A stretch of 64,000 bases of DNA. Origin: Protopterus annectens. Lineage: Eukaryota; Chordata; Ceratodontiformes; Protopteridae. Below, piece after piece: positions 25,229 through 36,625 of this stretch. The DNA lies in NCBI RefSeq assembly GCF_019279795.1, contig NC_056744.1, positions 904,417,688 through 904,481,687 on the forward strand. Direction: 5' to 3'. Position numbers and translations under genes: made by a program. The notes under the pieces are model-generated. The model worked only from the letters and a program-made list of their open reading frames with translations, was not told where the DNA came from and did not search any database. Position 1 is the stretch's first letter. The number at the start of each line of letters is the position of its first letter.

Positions 25229-26567
25229 TGGCAACCTTCAAACACTGGACCCCACCCAGTTTGGGTTCATGAAGGGCTGATCTTGTCTCCTGAACCTGAC
25301 TGACTTCTTCAAATCAGTCTCCAGAGCTGTGGACAAGGGTAAGGCGGTTCACACAGCCTATCTGGACCTCGCCAAGGCCTTCGACACCATCCCCCACTCT
25401 TGAATCGTAGATAAACTTATTAAGCCAGGTATAAATCCCTACTTCATTAGATGGGTTGCCAACTGGCTTACTGACAGAACCCAGACTGTAAAAGTAGCTG
25501 ACTCCAAATCCAGCTCCAGACAAGTGACAAGTGGAGTACCTCAGGGTTCAGTCCTGGGGCCTCTCTTGTTTGGCATCTACTTCTCTGAAGTACAGGCCAA
25601 CACTAAGGGACTCTGGCTAACAAAGTTCACAGATGACTGCAAACTGGGAGCCATTATTGAATCCCCAAATTATATGGCTATTCTACAAAAGGTCCTTACA
25701 GAAACAGATGCTTGGTGCCAGAGCCATGGGCTCAAGCTTAATGCCAAGAAATGTAGAGTTATCCCCTTTGGGAAAAAACATGTACCCATGAATTACCATA
25801 TAGGTGGCAATACACTAAACACCGAAAGTGTGATGAGAGACTTAAGGACATAGGTGGACAGTGGTCTCACCTTCGATAACCACATCTCCACAACAGTCAG
25901 GAAATCCTTCTATGTGGCACACCTCATTACTAAGAGCTTTTCATCCAGAAAAAAGGAGGTCATTGTCCCACTGTACTCATCCCTCATTAGACCCATTATA
26001 GAGCACAACGCCCTGTTTGGTATGTACCTCACAAGACATCCGCAACAGCTGGAAAGGCCGCAGAAATACCTCACTAAAAGAATCACAGGCCTAAACCAGA
26101 TTCCCTATACTGACCGTCTAAAAAAACTCCAGCTATACTCTGTGGCATATCGTCTACTCAGAGGCGATCTCTGCTTAACATACAAGGCCATGTCAAACCC
26201 TGAGCTGTTGGACATGCTCCGCTTAAAGAAATCCCAATCCCGCAGAGCCACATGCTCCAGGGATCTAAACCTTGTCATCACAATGAACAAAACATGCTGG
26301 AGGGATAGGTTCCTGACCCAGAGACTCCCCATACTCTGGAATAGACTGCCCATACATGTCAAGCAGAGCGCCTCCTTGGCGCTCTTCAAAAGGATCCTTG
26401 ACGATTGGATAGGAGATAGGAAATTCACTCCGGCTATCATGTCAGTCACCCTGCTAGATAGGGATCCAGGGAAGTAAATATTGTGGGAAGAAATATCCTG
26501 GGAATTGTTATGGCTAGGCTTGTATAGGCCCTAGGGCCAATAGCCTAGTACCAACATATGAACCTAT
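25229..26567 (+). mobile_element. CR1-type LINE copy N, 5'-truncated, nested in L2 copy H
   Basis: It starts at TTGGCAACCTTCAAACACTG, deep in the RT region, and ends with the CR1 3' end and ATGAACCTATGAACC. The flanking L2 reading frame (AIIAWF upstream, DYLT downstream in L2 orientation) joins across the insert with at most a few ambiguous bases (TTGG), so there is little or no target duplication, as is usual for CR1. It has few disruptions and is one of the younger CR1 copies here. Confidence 0.92.
25524..26477 (+). pseudogene. CR1 RT from the PQGS block to the C-terminus (copy N)
   Basis: Two frames (25,524-25,853 and 25,854-26,477) are in the same phase and split by a single TAG that replaces a CAG (Q) found in other copies (TQVDSG region). 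It covers TSGVPQGSVLGPLLFG, the catalytic box FTDDCKLG, LKLNAKKC, the LFGMYLTRHPQQLERPQKYL block and the conserved C-terminus LWNRLPIHVKQ. Upstream the frame has stops near 25,401. Almost intact for its length. Confidence 0.92.
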
Positions 26568-28350
26568 GAACCATGCAATAATAGCTGGACTTAGATTCAA
26601 GTCAGTTAGAACATTGATCAGTTTGCTGTGTGAGACCATATCAAATGCTTTTGAAAGGTCAAGAAATATAAAGAGATTGATTTTCCACTGTTTCTATGAA
26701 CATTAACAGTATTGGTGAATCACATTAGAGTGGTGATAGTGCTCTGGTAGGAGCAGATTCCATGCTGAGTGTTTGATAGTAGTTTGTTAGCAGATAGTGC
26801 AAGATTTGTATATGTATGCATCTCTCAAGAAATTTAGACAGGGTAGAAAGTATGGCTATTGGCCAACAATTCTGCAGTTCTGTTGATATACCTCCTTTGT
26901 GTAATCAGATAATATGGGGAGTTTTCCATATAGCAGAGACTTGGAGTTCAGAGATGGATCTGTTAATAAGTATGGATATAGGGTAGGCTATTGCGTCTGC
27001 AGCAACTCTAAGATAGTATGTGGGCAGTTTGTCAGCTGCTAGGGTGGTACGTTTGTTTTTTGAGCATTTTTTATCATATCTGTTGAGACTGGTTGAAGGG
27101 AAAAAGAAATATAGGGAGGACTGGAGGATAAGTGGTGTTACAGTTATTTGAAAGAGGTAAAATTGTTTCAGTAAAGCATTTATTGAACTGGGTGGCTATG
27201 TCTTCTGTATCGGAGGTAGTGGTTGGGGTGTGTGCTAGTGTTGTATGGTAGGAGAATCTTATTGATAGCTGACCAGAACTTTTTTGGGTTGTTGTGATGC
27301 ATAGTCTGGATGTTATGATAATACCTTGTCTTATCTAGTTTAACTTGTCTTTTTGCCTTGTTTCTGAGTTCGTGGTATGTCTGTTTGACAACATTTGTGG
27401 TATTGTAGGACTGTGCCCAGACTTTATCTCTTGATAATAGTTGTACTCTGGTTTCCTTACATAGCCATGGGGCATAGTTGGATTTAATTCTTATAGTTCT
27501 GGGTGGTGCATGGTTGTTCAACATATCTATGAAGGTAGAGTTAAAATATTTCACAGCCTCATCTAGGGGTAGGTGTTTGAGAGGAGACCAATTGCAGAGT
27601 TTGAGGGCGGAGATGAAGTGCTGGGGGTTAAAGTTTATTTGTATTCCTTATTAGTTGGTAGGAAAACTGTTTAGATGGGTTGACTCACTGTCTGAGTAGA
27701 AAGCTTGGGAGATGGTCACTGAGGCTATCTGGGAGGTAACCAGAGTGAAAAGAGAGTGTAAGATCCAGTCGAGGATGGAGTGTCTGTTTGATGATTTATC
27801 AATTCTGGCTGGTGTTTGAATAATTTGGGAGAGGCCATGAAGGTTAATGGGATTAGTGAGGTTTTGAGAGTTGCAGCTTGAGCCAGTCTATGTTAGACTC
27901 ACCAATGATCAGTGTTTCCTGGGGCAGAGTTTTTGAGGCCCAATGTAATATGTTTTCCATAGTGGGGAGGTTGTTTCCATGTGGTATATAGATTCTAATT
28001 ATGTTTATATACTTGTTAGAATTTATTTGTAGTTTTGTATAAATCATTTCATCATTGTTAAAGTTGGGGATATTGTGATTAATGGCTTCTAAACTAAGTT
28101 TGTTTTTTAAATAGTATGGCTATACCACCTCTTCTCTTATCCTTTCTGTCTGCCCTGAGAGTGTTATATCCAGGTGCAAGAATTTCATATTCCTTAGTTT
28201 CTGATTTTAGCCAAGTCTCAGTTATTACAACAATGCCTGATGTATAGAGAGAAAGAGTGGCATGTAGGTCTTGAAGTTTATTTGAAATGCTTCTAATGTT
28301 AATGTTTAATGTTAAGAGGTCAGTTGTTTTTTTGGGTGGTTTATTAAGTT
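26568..28350 (-). pseudogene. L2 ORF2 endonuclease and early RT (copy H)
   Basis: Fragments include 27,853-28,047 (IRIYIPHGNNLPTMENILHW, LIIGESNIDW, where the GDFN block is altered to GESN) and 27,180-27,554 (the linker MKYFNSTFIDMLNNHAPPRTIRI, WSAINKIL). The early RT palm block (LSKAFDMVSHS type) lies near 26,640-26,670. Stops and frameshifts are frequent. The same regions are in better shape at 45,956-47,448. Confidence 0.83.
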
Positions 28351-28359
28351 AAATGGGTG

Positions 28360-29020
28360 ACTGGGTGGTTGTTGGTGGGGTAACTTGGTTAGTGTATTAT
28401 TTGGATCAGGGTTTCAGTGGATGTCTCCAATGAGCATTAGCTTGGCTGCTATGCTGGTTAGGTATTTTAGCATTTTAATTAAGTACCTGTAATATTTCAT
28501 GGAGATATGAGGAGTATGATGTTGAGGTAGTAGAGTGAATGAAGGTTGTTGAATGGAGGTGGTATTGAAGATAGAGTGGGATATGCTGATGTTATTCAGT
28601 TTGTTAATTTGTGAGTATGTGATTGAGGCAGGATGGATATGAATTGTATCCTTTAGTGTGATGTGGTAGGAGGTTAAATAAGCTGCCACTGACAAGAGTA
28701 ATAGGGTTACAGTGTGTAATGGTAGCATATTGGTGTTGTAGGGGACAAATAGAAAGGGAACTGTTATAATAGCTAAAATTTTGGTAGTAGGTGACCTTAG
28801 AATAGATTCTTTATATGTAATGGTAAACTCAGTAGTGGGATTACATGGTTGCTCAACTACTATGTGAGTAGTGTCTTATTAGTAACTCTATTTGATTGGT
28901 TAGTGGGTCTATGTGGGTGTGGATAGTTGAAAATATATTTAGGTGTATTGGGGATGGGAAGGGTTTGAGGGTAGGGTAGGGAAGTGGAGTGAGGGTGAAC
29001 AGAGCAAGTTGCACCTGGGA
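28360..29020 (-). other. L2 5' region upstream of the endonuclease, with a short frame (104 aa)
   Basis: About 660 bases lie between the endonuclease start and the inferred 5' end. The only notable frame is 28,414-28,728, with a leucine-rich start (TVTLLLLSVAAYL) and no match I know. A corresponding segment precedes the endonuclease at 61,560-62,200. No ORF1 coiled-coil or RRM is visible. Confidence 0.5.
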
Positions 29021-30214
29021 ACAATTGTTCCATTAAAGCCTTATCAATTTTTCTTTGGCTTATATTTCCTTAATTCATAAGTTTGTGCTTATGAGCAGTG
29101 AGTGTTCTTATGGTGGGGGATGGAAGTAGAAGAGTAGAAGTGGAGAAAAATCTTTTCACTTGTAACACCTTATTTTGAACTTAAAAATGAGATAAAGCTA
29201 GATTCTATTTGCTATTGCTTACAGGAAAACTGAAAATCTGCCCATAGATAACTAAAATTAAAGGGACAAGCTAAGCAATAAAATAGGGGAAGGTGGGACA
29301 CTCTAGTTTGATCCTTTGATGCATTCTGACTGCTTAGGGTAGCTTTAAATATAGCAGTTAGATTGTGCTACTGTAAATATGGTACTTAAACATACATTGT
29401 TCTTTGGTCATGCAGACTTGTTTTTTAAAGGTATAGCTGCAAAAGGTTTTCTTACTAGTAAGGGGTGGAGTAACAGGTTTAATTTCTGGAAATGAAAAGG
29501 AGAAACGTGGTGAGGTTAAATATGCTGAAGGGAAAAGTTTGGAGAAAGAGGTAGTTGCTAAGGTAGGAGAGAGTATAGAGCAAGGAATCAACTAGTGAGT
29601 ACTAAAGGAAAGAAAAAATAGAGTGTAAAGTAAGGACTTGTTTACAGGGTAAAGACTGAAACAAAAAATGTTTATACAATCAACAAGTTTACATATAGCC
29701 TAGGTGAGAGCTCTGAGGTCTTACATATTCACCAAATTGCATTAATAAAGTATTTTTCAATGTTTAGGCTCTGTGTTCTTAGCAGTTCTCAAGTCCAGTT
29801 AGTACTAGTACCAATTGCACTTTTAGAGAAATAGCAAATAATTCACAACTTAGTTACATATTTAGGACAACAGTTTAAGCCAGTACTATCTAGCAATGTA
29901 CTTATCCTGTCTTGTAAGTTGTCCAACAGACAAATGAGAGAGAGAGAGATAGAGAAAGAAAGGGTACATTACTACTGCATTGATTTAGAAAAGTGACAGC
30001 CAGTCCTCTTTTCTTAATTCAGCTAACAATGGATATCACAGTTTAATACGTGCTTTAAAAGGAGCATTATTTGTTTCTGGTCAGACATTAAAGTATCTTG
30101 GAAAAACATTGCATTGTTGACAGGACTTTAATTTGTGGCTGGTACTAGACTACATTAACTGTGCACTCTGAACTCAATAATCCAGAAGTAAAGTATGCTT
30201 CTTTTGTTCCTTTG
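29021..30214. other. No recognisable feature
   Basis: AT-rich DNA; one small frame at 29,358-29,591 without motifs. Confidence 0.5.
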
Positions 30215-30520
30215 AAGGTGATCTCTGCTGAGCCTTCCATGCTATGAGCAACCCAGCACTCTTTGAACACCTTCACCTAAATAAAACCAGAGGTAAAGCA
30301 AACACCATCTCCAGAGATCTAAACCTATACCACAAAATCAACACCAGATGACATGACAGATACCTAACCCATTGTATCTCACATTTCTGGAACTGACTGT
30401 CCATACCTATAAAGCAGAGTAGTTTCCTAGCAACTTTCAAAAAAAGTCTGGATGACTTGATGGGTGATTACAGATTTTCACTGGGGATATGTTGAGAAAC
30501 TGTAATTAATGGGGGATATT
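30215..30520 (+). mobile_element. CR1-type LINE 3' fragment, old (copy F)
   Basis: Conceptual translation gives the C-terminal CR1 blocks in order: AMSNPALFEHLHLNKT, ISRDLNLY, SHFWN and the KKSLDDLMGDY version of LDDWMGD. Divergence is greater than between the other copies. The upstream part and the 3' UTR tail are not recognisable. Confidence 0.82.
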
Positions 30521-30789
30521 TTTTTGATAAAGAACATACACTAGAAAATAAAGTTAGTCTCCAACCAGTGTTGGGTGATGTGGTTGAGCTTCTCAGTGGT
30601 CTCCTTTGACTGTAAACTCAGTAAAAATCGATGACCCTATTTATTTGGAATGTGCATAGCAGCTGTTTATGATAACTTGCTCATAGCCAGTTATGGTTAA
30701 ACAGCAGTTATTGCACAATGTGAATGCAAATTCTGATTACATTATGGTAATCTCTACAGTGGGATTTGGGTGGTCCTTGAAGCTTTCTT

Positions 30790-31055
30790 TAATCTCTTTT
30801 CTGTCTGTGGCACCAGTGTAGCTGAATAACCTACTTTAAAGCACAGTTGTCAGATCAAGACCTCACCATGCAGACACATCAGCAACAATTTCTTTGTAAT
30901 AAAAGTATTAGGTTTTTATAGGTTCTTTACCCTTACTGGTAAAAGTGTGGCTAAATAACTAACCTACTTTAATGCAAAATTGTTGGATAAAAGCCCCCTC
31001 CCATGCAAACACCCTGCTGGCCATGTCTTTGCAGTAAAAATATCAGCTATGTCTC
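30790..31055. repeat. Diverged tandem duplication, about 130-bp unit, two copies
   Basis: Copy 1 (about 30,790-30,920) and copy 2 (about 30,925-31,055) share TGTGGCTGAATAAC/CTACTTTAA, then TTGTYRGATMAARRCC, CCATGCARACAC and TTTGYARTAAAARTAT. They differ by many substitutions, so the duplication is old. Confidence 0.75.
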
Positions 31056-32332
31056 TTTATTATCAAAGTTACCTTTTGAAAAACTCTTGTCATCTTGCTG
31101 ACTGACAGCAGTCATCCCTCAGTGAAAAGTCAGCATATTTATTCCCAAAGTGTGAGAACTAATAGAATAGATCATTATTCTGTCAGCCATCAGGGTTTTT
31201 CCTGATTAAGGTCCTAACCCACCCATTGGTGGCTAATGGAGTTGCCTGGATCACCAGACATGCCTACAATGCCCTCTCTCTGCTTGCAACTGCTCCCACC
31301 CACATGCTAATGAATGCTACCATCACCAACTTGGCAGGTCAAATCCACATCCACAGTTACAGCTACTTTGCTTGCAAGCTTGCACATGCATGCAGTCAAA
31401 CAGACACTGAGTCACAGGGCCATCAGTCCCTCTCCCCCTACAGTGGGTAAGACAGCATTTTGCAGCTCCCTGTTCTATCACCCCCTGTCCAGCTCTTCTA
31501 ATGCTTAAAATAGTAACCAAACTCAGGTCTTCTTTGTTATAGTCAGGGCTTTATCTCTCTGTGTCAAACAGTGAGGCATTATCAGAGTCACATAATAAAG
31601 TTGCTGTGAACTTTTAAAATGCTGTAAAGAGGTCCTTAAATCAAGGTTAATTTAATCAGTTATCTCTAATACTTATCCAGCATTCCCATGCTGACTTTTG
31701 CTTTTCTCCCAATGCTAATTATGCAACTATAGTTGTATCATAATTCTATTAATTAACAGAGGGTACACTCAAAGCTAATGAATTCTCTCATCACCAAGCC
31801 TCCCATTTCCAATGCACACTGTGCGTGCACACATTGGTTAGCTCAGGCACTAATCACTGGTTGATCAGACTGGTATGAAAGCTGAATTCCTCTTTTGCCG
31901 TGAAACACTGTTCTCTGCAAAGTTGAAACTGCCTTGGATCTGTTATTTCTTGATTACTTTTCCTTCCAGTGACCTGACATTGGTATCACTGCCCCCCTTC
32001 CATTGATGTAATGCATAAAGTGTCCTCTTTCTAACAGTCTACAGTGAGATATTAATGGTCCTTACAGGCATTGATAACTCAATTTGTTTACCATGCTTTA
32101 CTTGACTTTATTGCCAGAACATGCCACGTACACATAAAACTCAGATGCTATAAAACAAAAACATGTAAAATACTCCAATACTCTTGCCATTCTTTCAGAG
32201 AGACTGATTTATAGGTCCAAACTTTTAACTTATAACACAAAACATAAAACTGAGTTACCCAGTCTAATAAATATGACTTCCAATGTGAATAAAGAAGCAA
32301 TGTTGATATGAATGTTTTGATTCATTTTTCAG
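31056..32332. other. No recognisable feature
   Basis: Overlapping small frames at 31,226-31,520 on both strands lack motifs. Nothing else seen. Confidence 0.5.
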
Positions 32333-32368
32333 CCATGTAACCTGGACCGAAACACCAAAGGCAGAGGT

Positions 32369-32677
32369 GTGTACATATTCATTAAGGATAAGCACACATC
32401 CAGGCTAGTTGCTCAGCATAATGCATCCGAGGTTATCCAAGTGCAACTAACTCTGGGCAAAACTGCAATCCAAATTGTAGCTTGCTACAGATCCCCCACC
32501 ATGCTCCAGGATTCCCACTCCTCTTTTCTTGATGTACTGGAAAATATTAGGGTTCAATCAAACACCCTAATAATGGGCGACTTCAACTACCCCACCATTA
32601 ACTGGGAAAACTACTCGTGTACCAACTCCTTAGCTCAACGCTTTCTGGAATTCATAAACTCCAATGCCCTGGATTAA
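32369..32677 (+). pseudogene. CR1 endonuclease fragment (copy E)
   Basis: The frame covers FIKDKHTSRL, TAIQIVACYRSPTML and MGDFNYPTINWENYSC, so the Asp/Asn catalytic block is intact. A TAA inside the following ALDQL region ends it at 32,677. The RTNHK/RADHK block follows in another frame near 32,770-32,790. Confidence 0.9.
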
Positions 32678-32876
32678 CTTATCCACACCCCCACCAGGGG
32701 CAACAATATCCTAGACCTAGTCATTACCAACATGAGTGACCGGTGTTCCACACCTGAAGTCAACTCCTCGTTGGTCCGAGCTGACCATAAGCTAATCTCC
32801 CTTGATATCCACATCCTGCCCCCAACCCCCATTAAGGAAACCACGGTAAAAAATTCTCCAAAGCCAACTTCATGAA

Positions 32877-33750
32877 GTGGTGACCTTCATGACACCCATG
32901 CAGATGGACAATACAGTTACAACTGCTGAATCCTACACAAATGTAGGTGCATTCTATAAGCACTTACACAAGTGCATGGATTGTGCTATCCCAAACAGAA
33001 CCAAGACGCTATCCTCCAAAAAAAGGAAGCCAATCTGGTTGTCCCCTGCCATAAACAAACTGTATAACAGGAGGAAGATACTGTTGCAAAAGAGAGTAAA
33101 ATCCCATGAGTGGAGGAGCTCCCTGGTCAGCCTCAGTAAGAAGTTGAGATTCCTTATAAGATCCTCCAAAGCTAGCTATGAAGAGAAAATCGCCAGTAAT
33201 TCTAAGGACAACCACAAAGCATTCTATAGCTATGTCAAGAATCTCGATGGCAACACCCAAATCTGCTCTTAGTTACAGCACAACAGCACGGAAATTACAG
33301 AACCAACTGATATTGCCAATATCCTGGCAGATAGGTTCAGTGCTAACTTTACCCCCCTCACCCCCTAACGGGCCCATATCTATACAGGAAGAATGCAGAG
33401 TCCCTGTAATCACAACTACACAGGTAAAAGCTGCACTCTCTAAAGCCAAAAACACAGCATCCATGGGACCGGACAACATCCCAGGCTGCATTTTACACAA
33501 ACTTCAGAGCGAACTGGCTCCCCACTTAATGTTCAATAATAGCCTCGTATCAGGCTTTGTGCCCACTGAATGGCACACAGCAACAGTTATCCCACTCCAC
33601 AAAGGGGGAGCCACCACTGATCCCGGGAACTATCGACCTATTAGCCTGACGAGCCTGGTCTGCAAGGCCATGGAACGTATCATCATGGAACTCATAAACA
33701 AAGACATTGGTAACCTCCAAACTCTGGATCCCACCCAGTTCGGTTTGTGA
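32877..33750 (+). pseudogene. CR1 linker and RT N-terminal half (copy E)
   Basis: The frame 32,877-33,272 covers the linker with KKRKPIWLSPAINKLYNRRK and ASNSKDNHKAFYSYVKNL. The overlapping frame 33,178-33,750 carries the RT start: TASMGPDNIPGCILH, SGFVPTEWHTATVIPLHKGG and NYRPISLTSLVCKAMERII. They join by a frameshift near 33,260-33,360. Confidence 0.9.
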
Positions 33751-34532
33751 AAGGCAGATCATGCCTCCTGAACCTGATTGACTTCTTTGAGGCAGTCACC
33801 AAAGCCGTAGATGAGGGTAAGGTGGTTCACACAGCCTATCTTGACCTCACCAAGGCTTTCGACACAATCCCTCATTTTGGAATTATAGCTAAACTCACTA
33901 AACTAGGTATAAATCCCTATGTCACAAGATGGGTTGCCAACTGGCTCACTGACAGAACCCATACTGTAAAAGTTGCAGACTCCAAATCTGACCTCAAAGC
34001 AGTGACAAGTGGAGTACCACAGGGTTCCGTCCTGGGACCTCTCCTGTTTGGTATCTACTTCTCTGAAGTACAGGCTAACACAGAAGGCCTCTGGCTAATG
34101 AAGTTCACAGATGACTGCAAACTAGGAGCCATAGTCAAGTCCCCAAATGATGTGAACATCCTACAGAAGGGCCTCGCTGAGACATGTGCCTAGTGTCAGA
34201 GCCATGGCCTCAAGCTCAATGCCAAAAAGTGCAGTGTCATCCCCTTTGGCAAAAACTCTGTACCCATGAACTACCACATAGGCAGCAATCTACTGAACAC
34301 CGAATCTGTGACAAAAAACCTTGGGACCCAGGTGGACAGTAGTCTCTCCTTTGATAGTCACATTGCCATAGTAGTCAGGAAGTCCTTCTATGTGGCACAC
34401 CTCATCATAAAAGGGTTCTCATCCAGGAAAAAAGAGGTCATTGTTCGCCTGTACTCGACACTCATTACACCCATTACAGAGTACAACGCCCCTTTTGGAA
34501 TGTACCTCACAAGATATCTGCAGCAGCTGTAA
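33747..34532 (+). pseudogene. CR1 RT palm and catalytic region (copy E)
   Basis: The frame 33,747-34,193 has KGRSCLLNLIDFFEAV, the palm block YLDLTKAFDTIPHFGII, TSGVPQGSVLGPLLFG and FTDDCKLGA (catalytic box FTDD). A stop near 34,193 is followed by 34,266-34,532 (SFDSHIAIVVRKSFYVAHLI). The C-terminal domain beyond is frameshifted. Confidence 0.9.
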
Positions 34533-35060
34533 AGGCCACAGAAGTACATCACAAAGAGGATTACTAGCCTCAAACAAATGCCCTACACTGACCACCTCAA
34601 AAAACTCCAGCTTTACTCCGTAGCATATCGCCTACTCCGAGGTGATCTCTGCCTAACATATAAAGCTATGTCAAACCCAGAGCTGTTGGACATGCTACAC
34701 CTAAAGAAATCCCAATCCCTCTGAGCTACACACTCTAGGGACCCAAACCTTGTCACCACAATAAACAGGACATGCTGGAAGGCTAGATTCCTACCCAGAG
34801 ACTTCCCATATGAAACAGGCTACCCATCTATGTCAAGCAAAGTTCTTTATTAGCACTTTTCAAGAAAAATCTTGATGAGTGGATGGGAAATAGGAAACAC
34901 ACCCCGGGGATCACTTCTGTGTCTCTGCTCAACAGTGGCACAGGAAAATAACTTTTTTGGGTGGCGTAAGCCAGGGAACCTTGTTGGCTAGGCTTACGTA
35001 GGCCCTTGGGCCGATAGCCTAGTACCTACCTATGAACCTATGAACCTATGAACCAAACAT

Positions 35061-35799
35061 GCTCAGTCATATTAACATTTCCATTTCCATCCATAGTACT
35101 GAATAACCAAAACTTTTACAAGTGCCCATGCGATACCCTTGTCACTAATGACCATATATCCCTTAACCTTTGACATTACCAAACAAGCTGAAAACTGTGT
35201 GCCTTTACCAAGCTACAATGCCACCAGTTATATTCCTGTATAATGCCTGTTAACAGTAGACAAGCAGGTGTAATGTGACAAAGGTGTAAGTTCTACTTAG
35301 GTGAATTTGGACAGGGCAAGCTAATGTTTATCATGCATGCATTTCAAACAATTTAACCATTCATTCGGGGGGGTGGGGGTTAAAGGCTATTCCAACATAT
35401 TGCGCCTTGTTACTCTCAGCTTCTCCAAAACATTCAGATAATCTCCTGTGCATGCAAAATAAACAGCTTTAAGTTTAAAATCTGAGGAAACACTAATAGA
35501 ATTTAATTATGTTGCAGAAGGTTAAAACTGCTTTTAATCTCATTCTTATGTCTATTACTTATAGAACACAGCTGTAAATATTGCCACCAAAACATTTTGG
35601 CTCCAACCAACTTCTGGATATATCCAGAGGGAGTAACATCTGGCCTGCCTCCAAGTCACAGACATCTTTGACATATACCAGTTCATTTTTGAGCCAGTTA
35701 TAGTACCGTAAACTTCATTTTGACCAATTAAGTGCTTATATCATGAATATACATACATTGTAATCACTGATTTCTTTGATTTAGTACACCACTATTGAT
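35061..35799. other. No recognisable feature
   Basis: Spacer between copy E and the next LINE relic. It may belong to the 3' UTR of that relic but nothing shows it. Confidence 0.4.
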
Positions 35800-36524
35800 T
35801 TCAAACCACGCCTCTAGACCACAATGTAGTGGCACTACCTCTAGGCGGCATCAGGTTCCTCAACCACAGTTCAGGGTCTAGCCAAAAAGGTGTCTTGTCT
35901 TATGCCTGGAAGTTAAGCCATCCAAATGAATCTTTGCTATCACCTAATAAATTTGCCAGACCAAAGCCCCCCTTGCACCTTAGGAACAAATAATCACTTC
36001 TGCCCAGTTTGTGGATGTTTACCATTCCAAAGACAATTAGAGCTGCTATACTGTACTTGACTTATCCCACTAAACAAGTGCCATGTGGGAGGTGCATAAA
36101 TACAAATAACACCATAAGTAAAATTATCATTTTTCTACCTGAGTTTTGCTCAAAAATGGAAGATTAAGTTTTTTGACACTACTTAGTTTATCCCCAAACT
36201 CACAAACTAGGGGATTCATATTTCTAGCTACTAAAGCCTCTGTTGGGCAAGTCATAATGACCCCAAAATATGTAATTTCAGGAAGCACCGGAATTAGAAA
36301 ATTGGAGTCTTTTTTAAGATTCATTTTGGTCTTACTACTTGGGAAATAAAACTGTTACTGCTATTAATTCTTTTTTTTAATTTAATTATTATTTTATATT
36401 GTCGCATCACTGGTGTCTCCTCCTGCTTTACTGTATCCTATGTGTTCCACTGTCAGATTGCATGAATATATGTTTTTCTTCATTATTATTACATCTATAT
36501 TTCCATTTTATTTAACGTTATCTA

Positions 36525-36625
36525 GCTCTGTGGAGCTTTTTTCCCCAGGCCACCACTGAAAATGTGACTACCCAGTCAGACGTTCTCAGTAAACAAATGT
36601 CAGTAAATAAATACATTGTTTAATT
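36525..36625 (+). mobile_element. L2-type LINE 3' terminus, nested in the Tx1/L1-like relic
   Basis: GGAGCTTTTTTCCCCAGGCC, CCACTGAAAATG, CCCAGTCAGACG and CAGTAAACAAATG with TAAATAAATA tail match the L2 3' ends at 12,168 and 44,220. More T-rich sequence from about 36,360 may be its 3' UTR. It lies between the 36,127-36,324 and 36,699-37,103 pieces of the host relic. Confidence 0.8.

Larger units (their letters stand above)
23583..29020 (-). mobile_element. L2-type LINE copy H, near full length, with nested CR1 and SINE
   Basis: The 3' end lies at 23,583 (L2 tail motif, TATTTATTATTA on the plus strand) and the 5' end near 29,020 is inferred by similarity with the L2 5' region at 61,560. The order on the minus strand is 5' region (28,360-29,020), endonuclease (about 27,640-28,350), linker and RT (24,319-25,228 and 26,568-27,600). 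A CR1 (25,229-26,567) and a SINE (23,686-23,915) are inserted later. Many stops and frameshifts. Confidence 0.9.
32333..35060 (+). mobile_element. CR1-type LINE copy E, 5'-truncated
   Basis: It starts in the endonuclease (NLDRNTKGRGV, corresponding to NLDWNTKGGGV in copy B) and continues through a complete RT to a 3' end with CCTAGTACC and at least three TATGAACC repeats at about 35,028-35,055. Frames are split by a handful of stops and frameshifts. It keeps the endonuclease segment that copy B has lost. Confidence 0.94.

Noticed and set aside
31226..31520. Overlapping frames on both strands as a possible exon
   Set aside because: No splice-site context or protein motif that I could defend, and the opposite strands are equally open.
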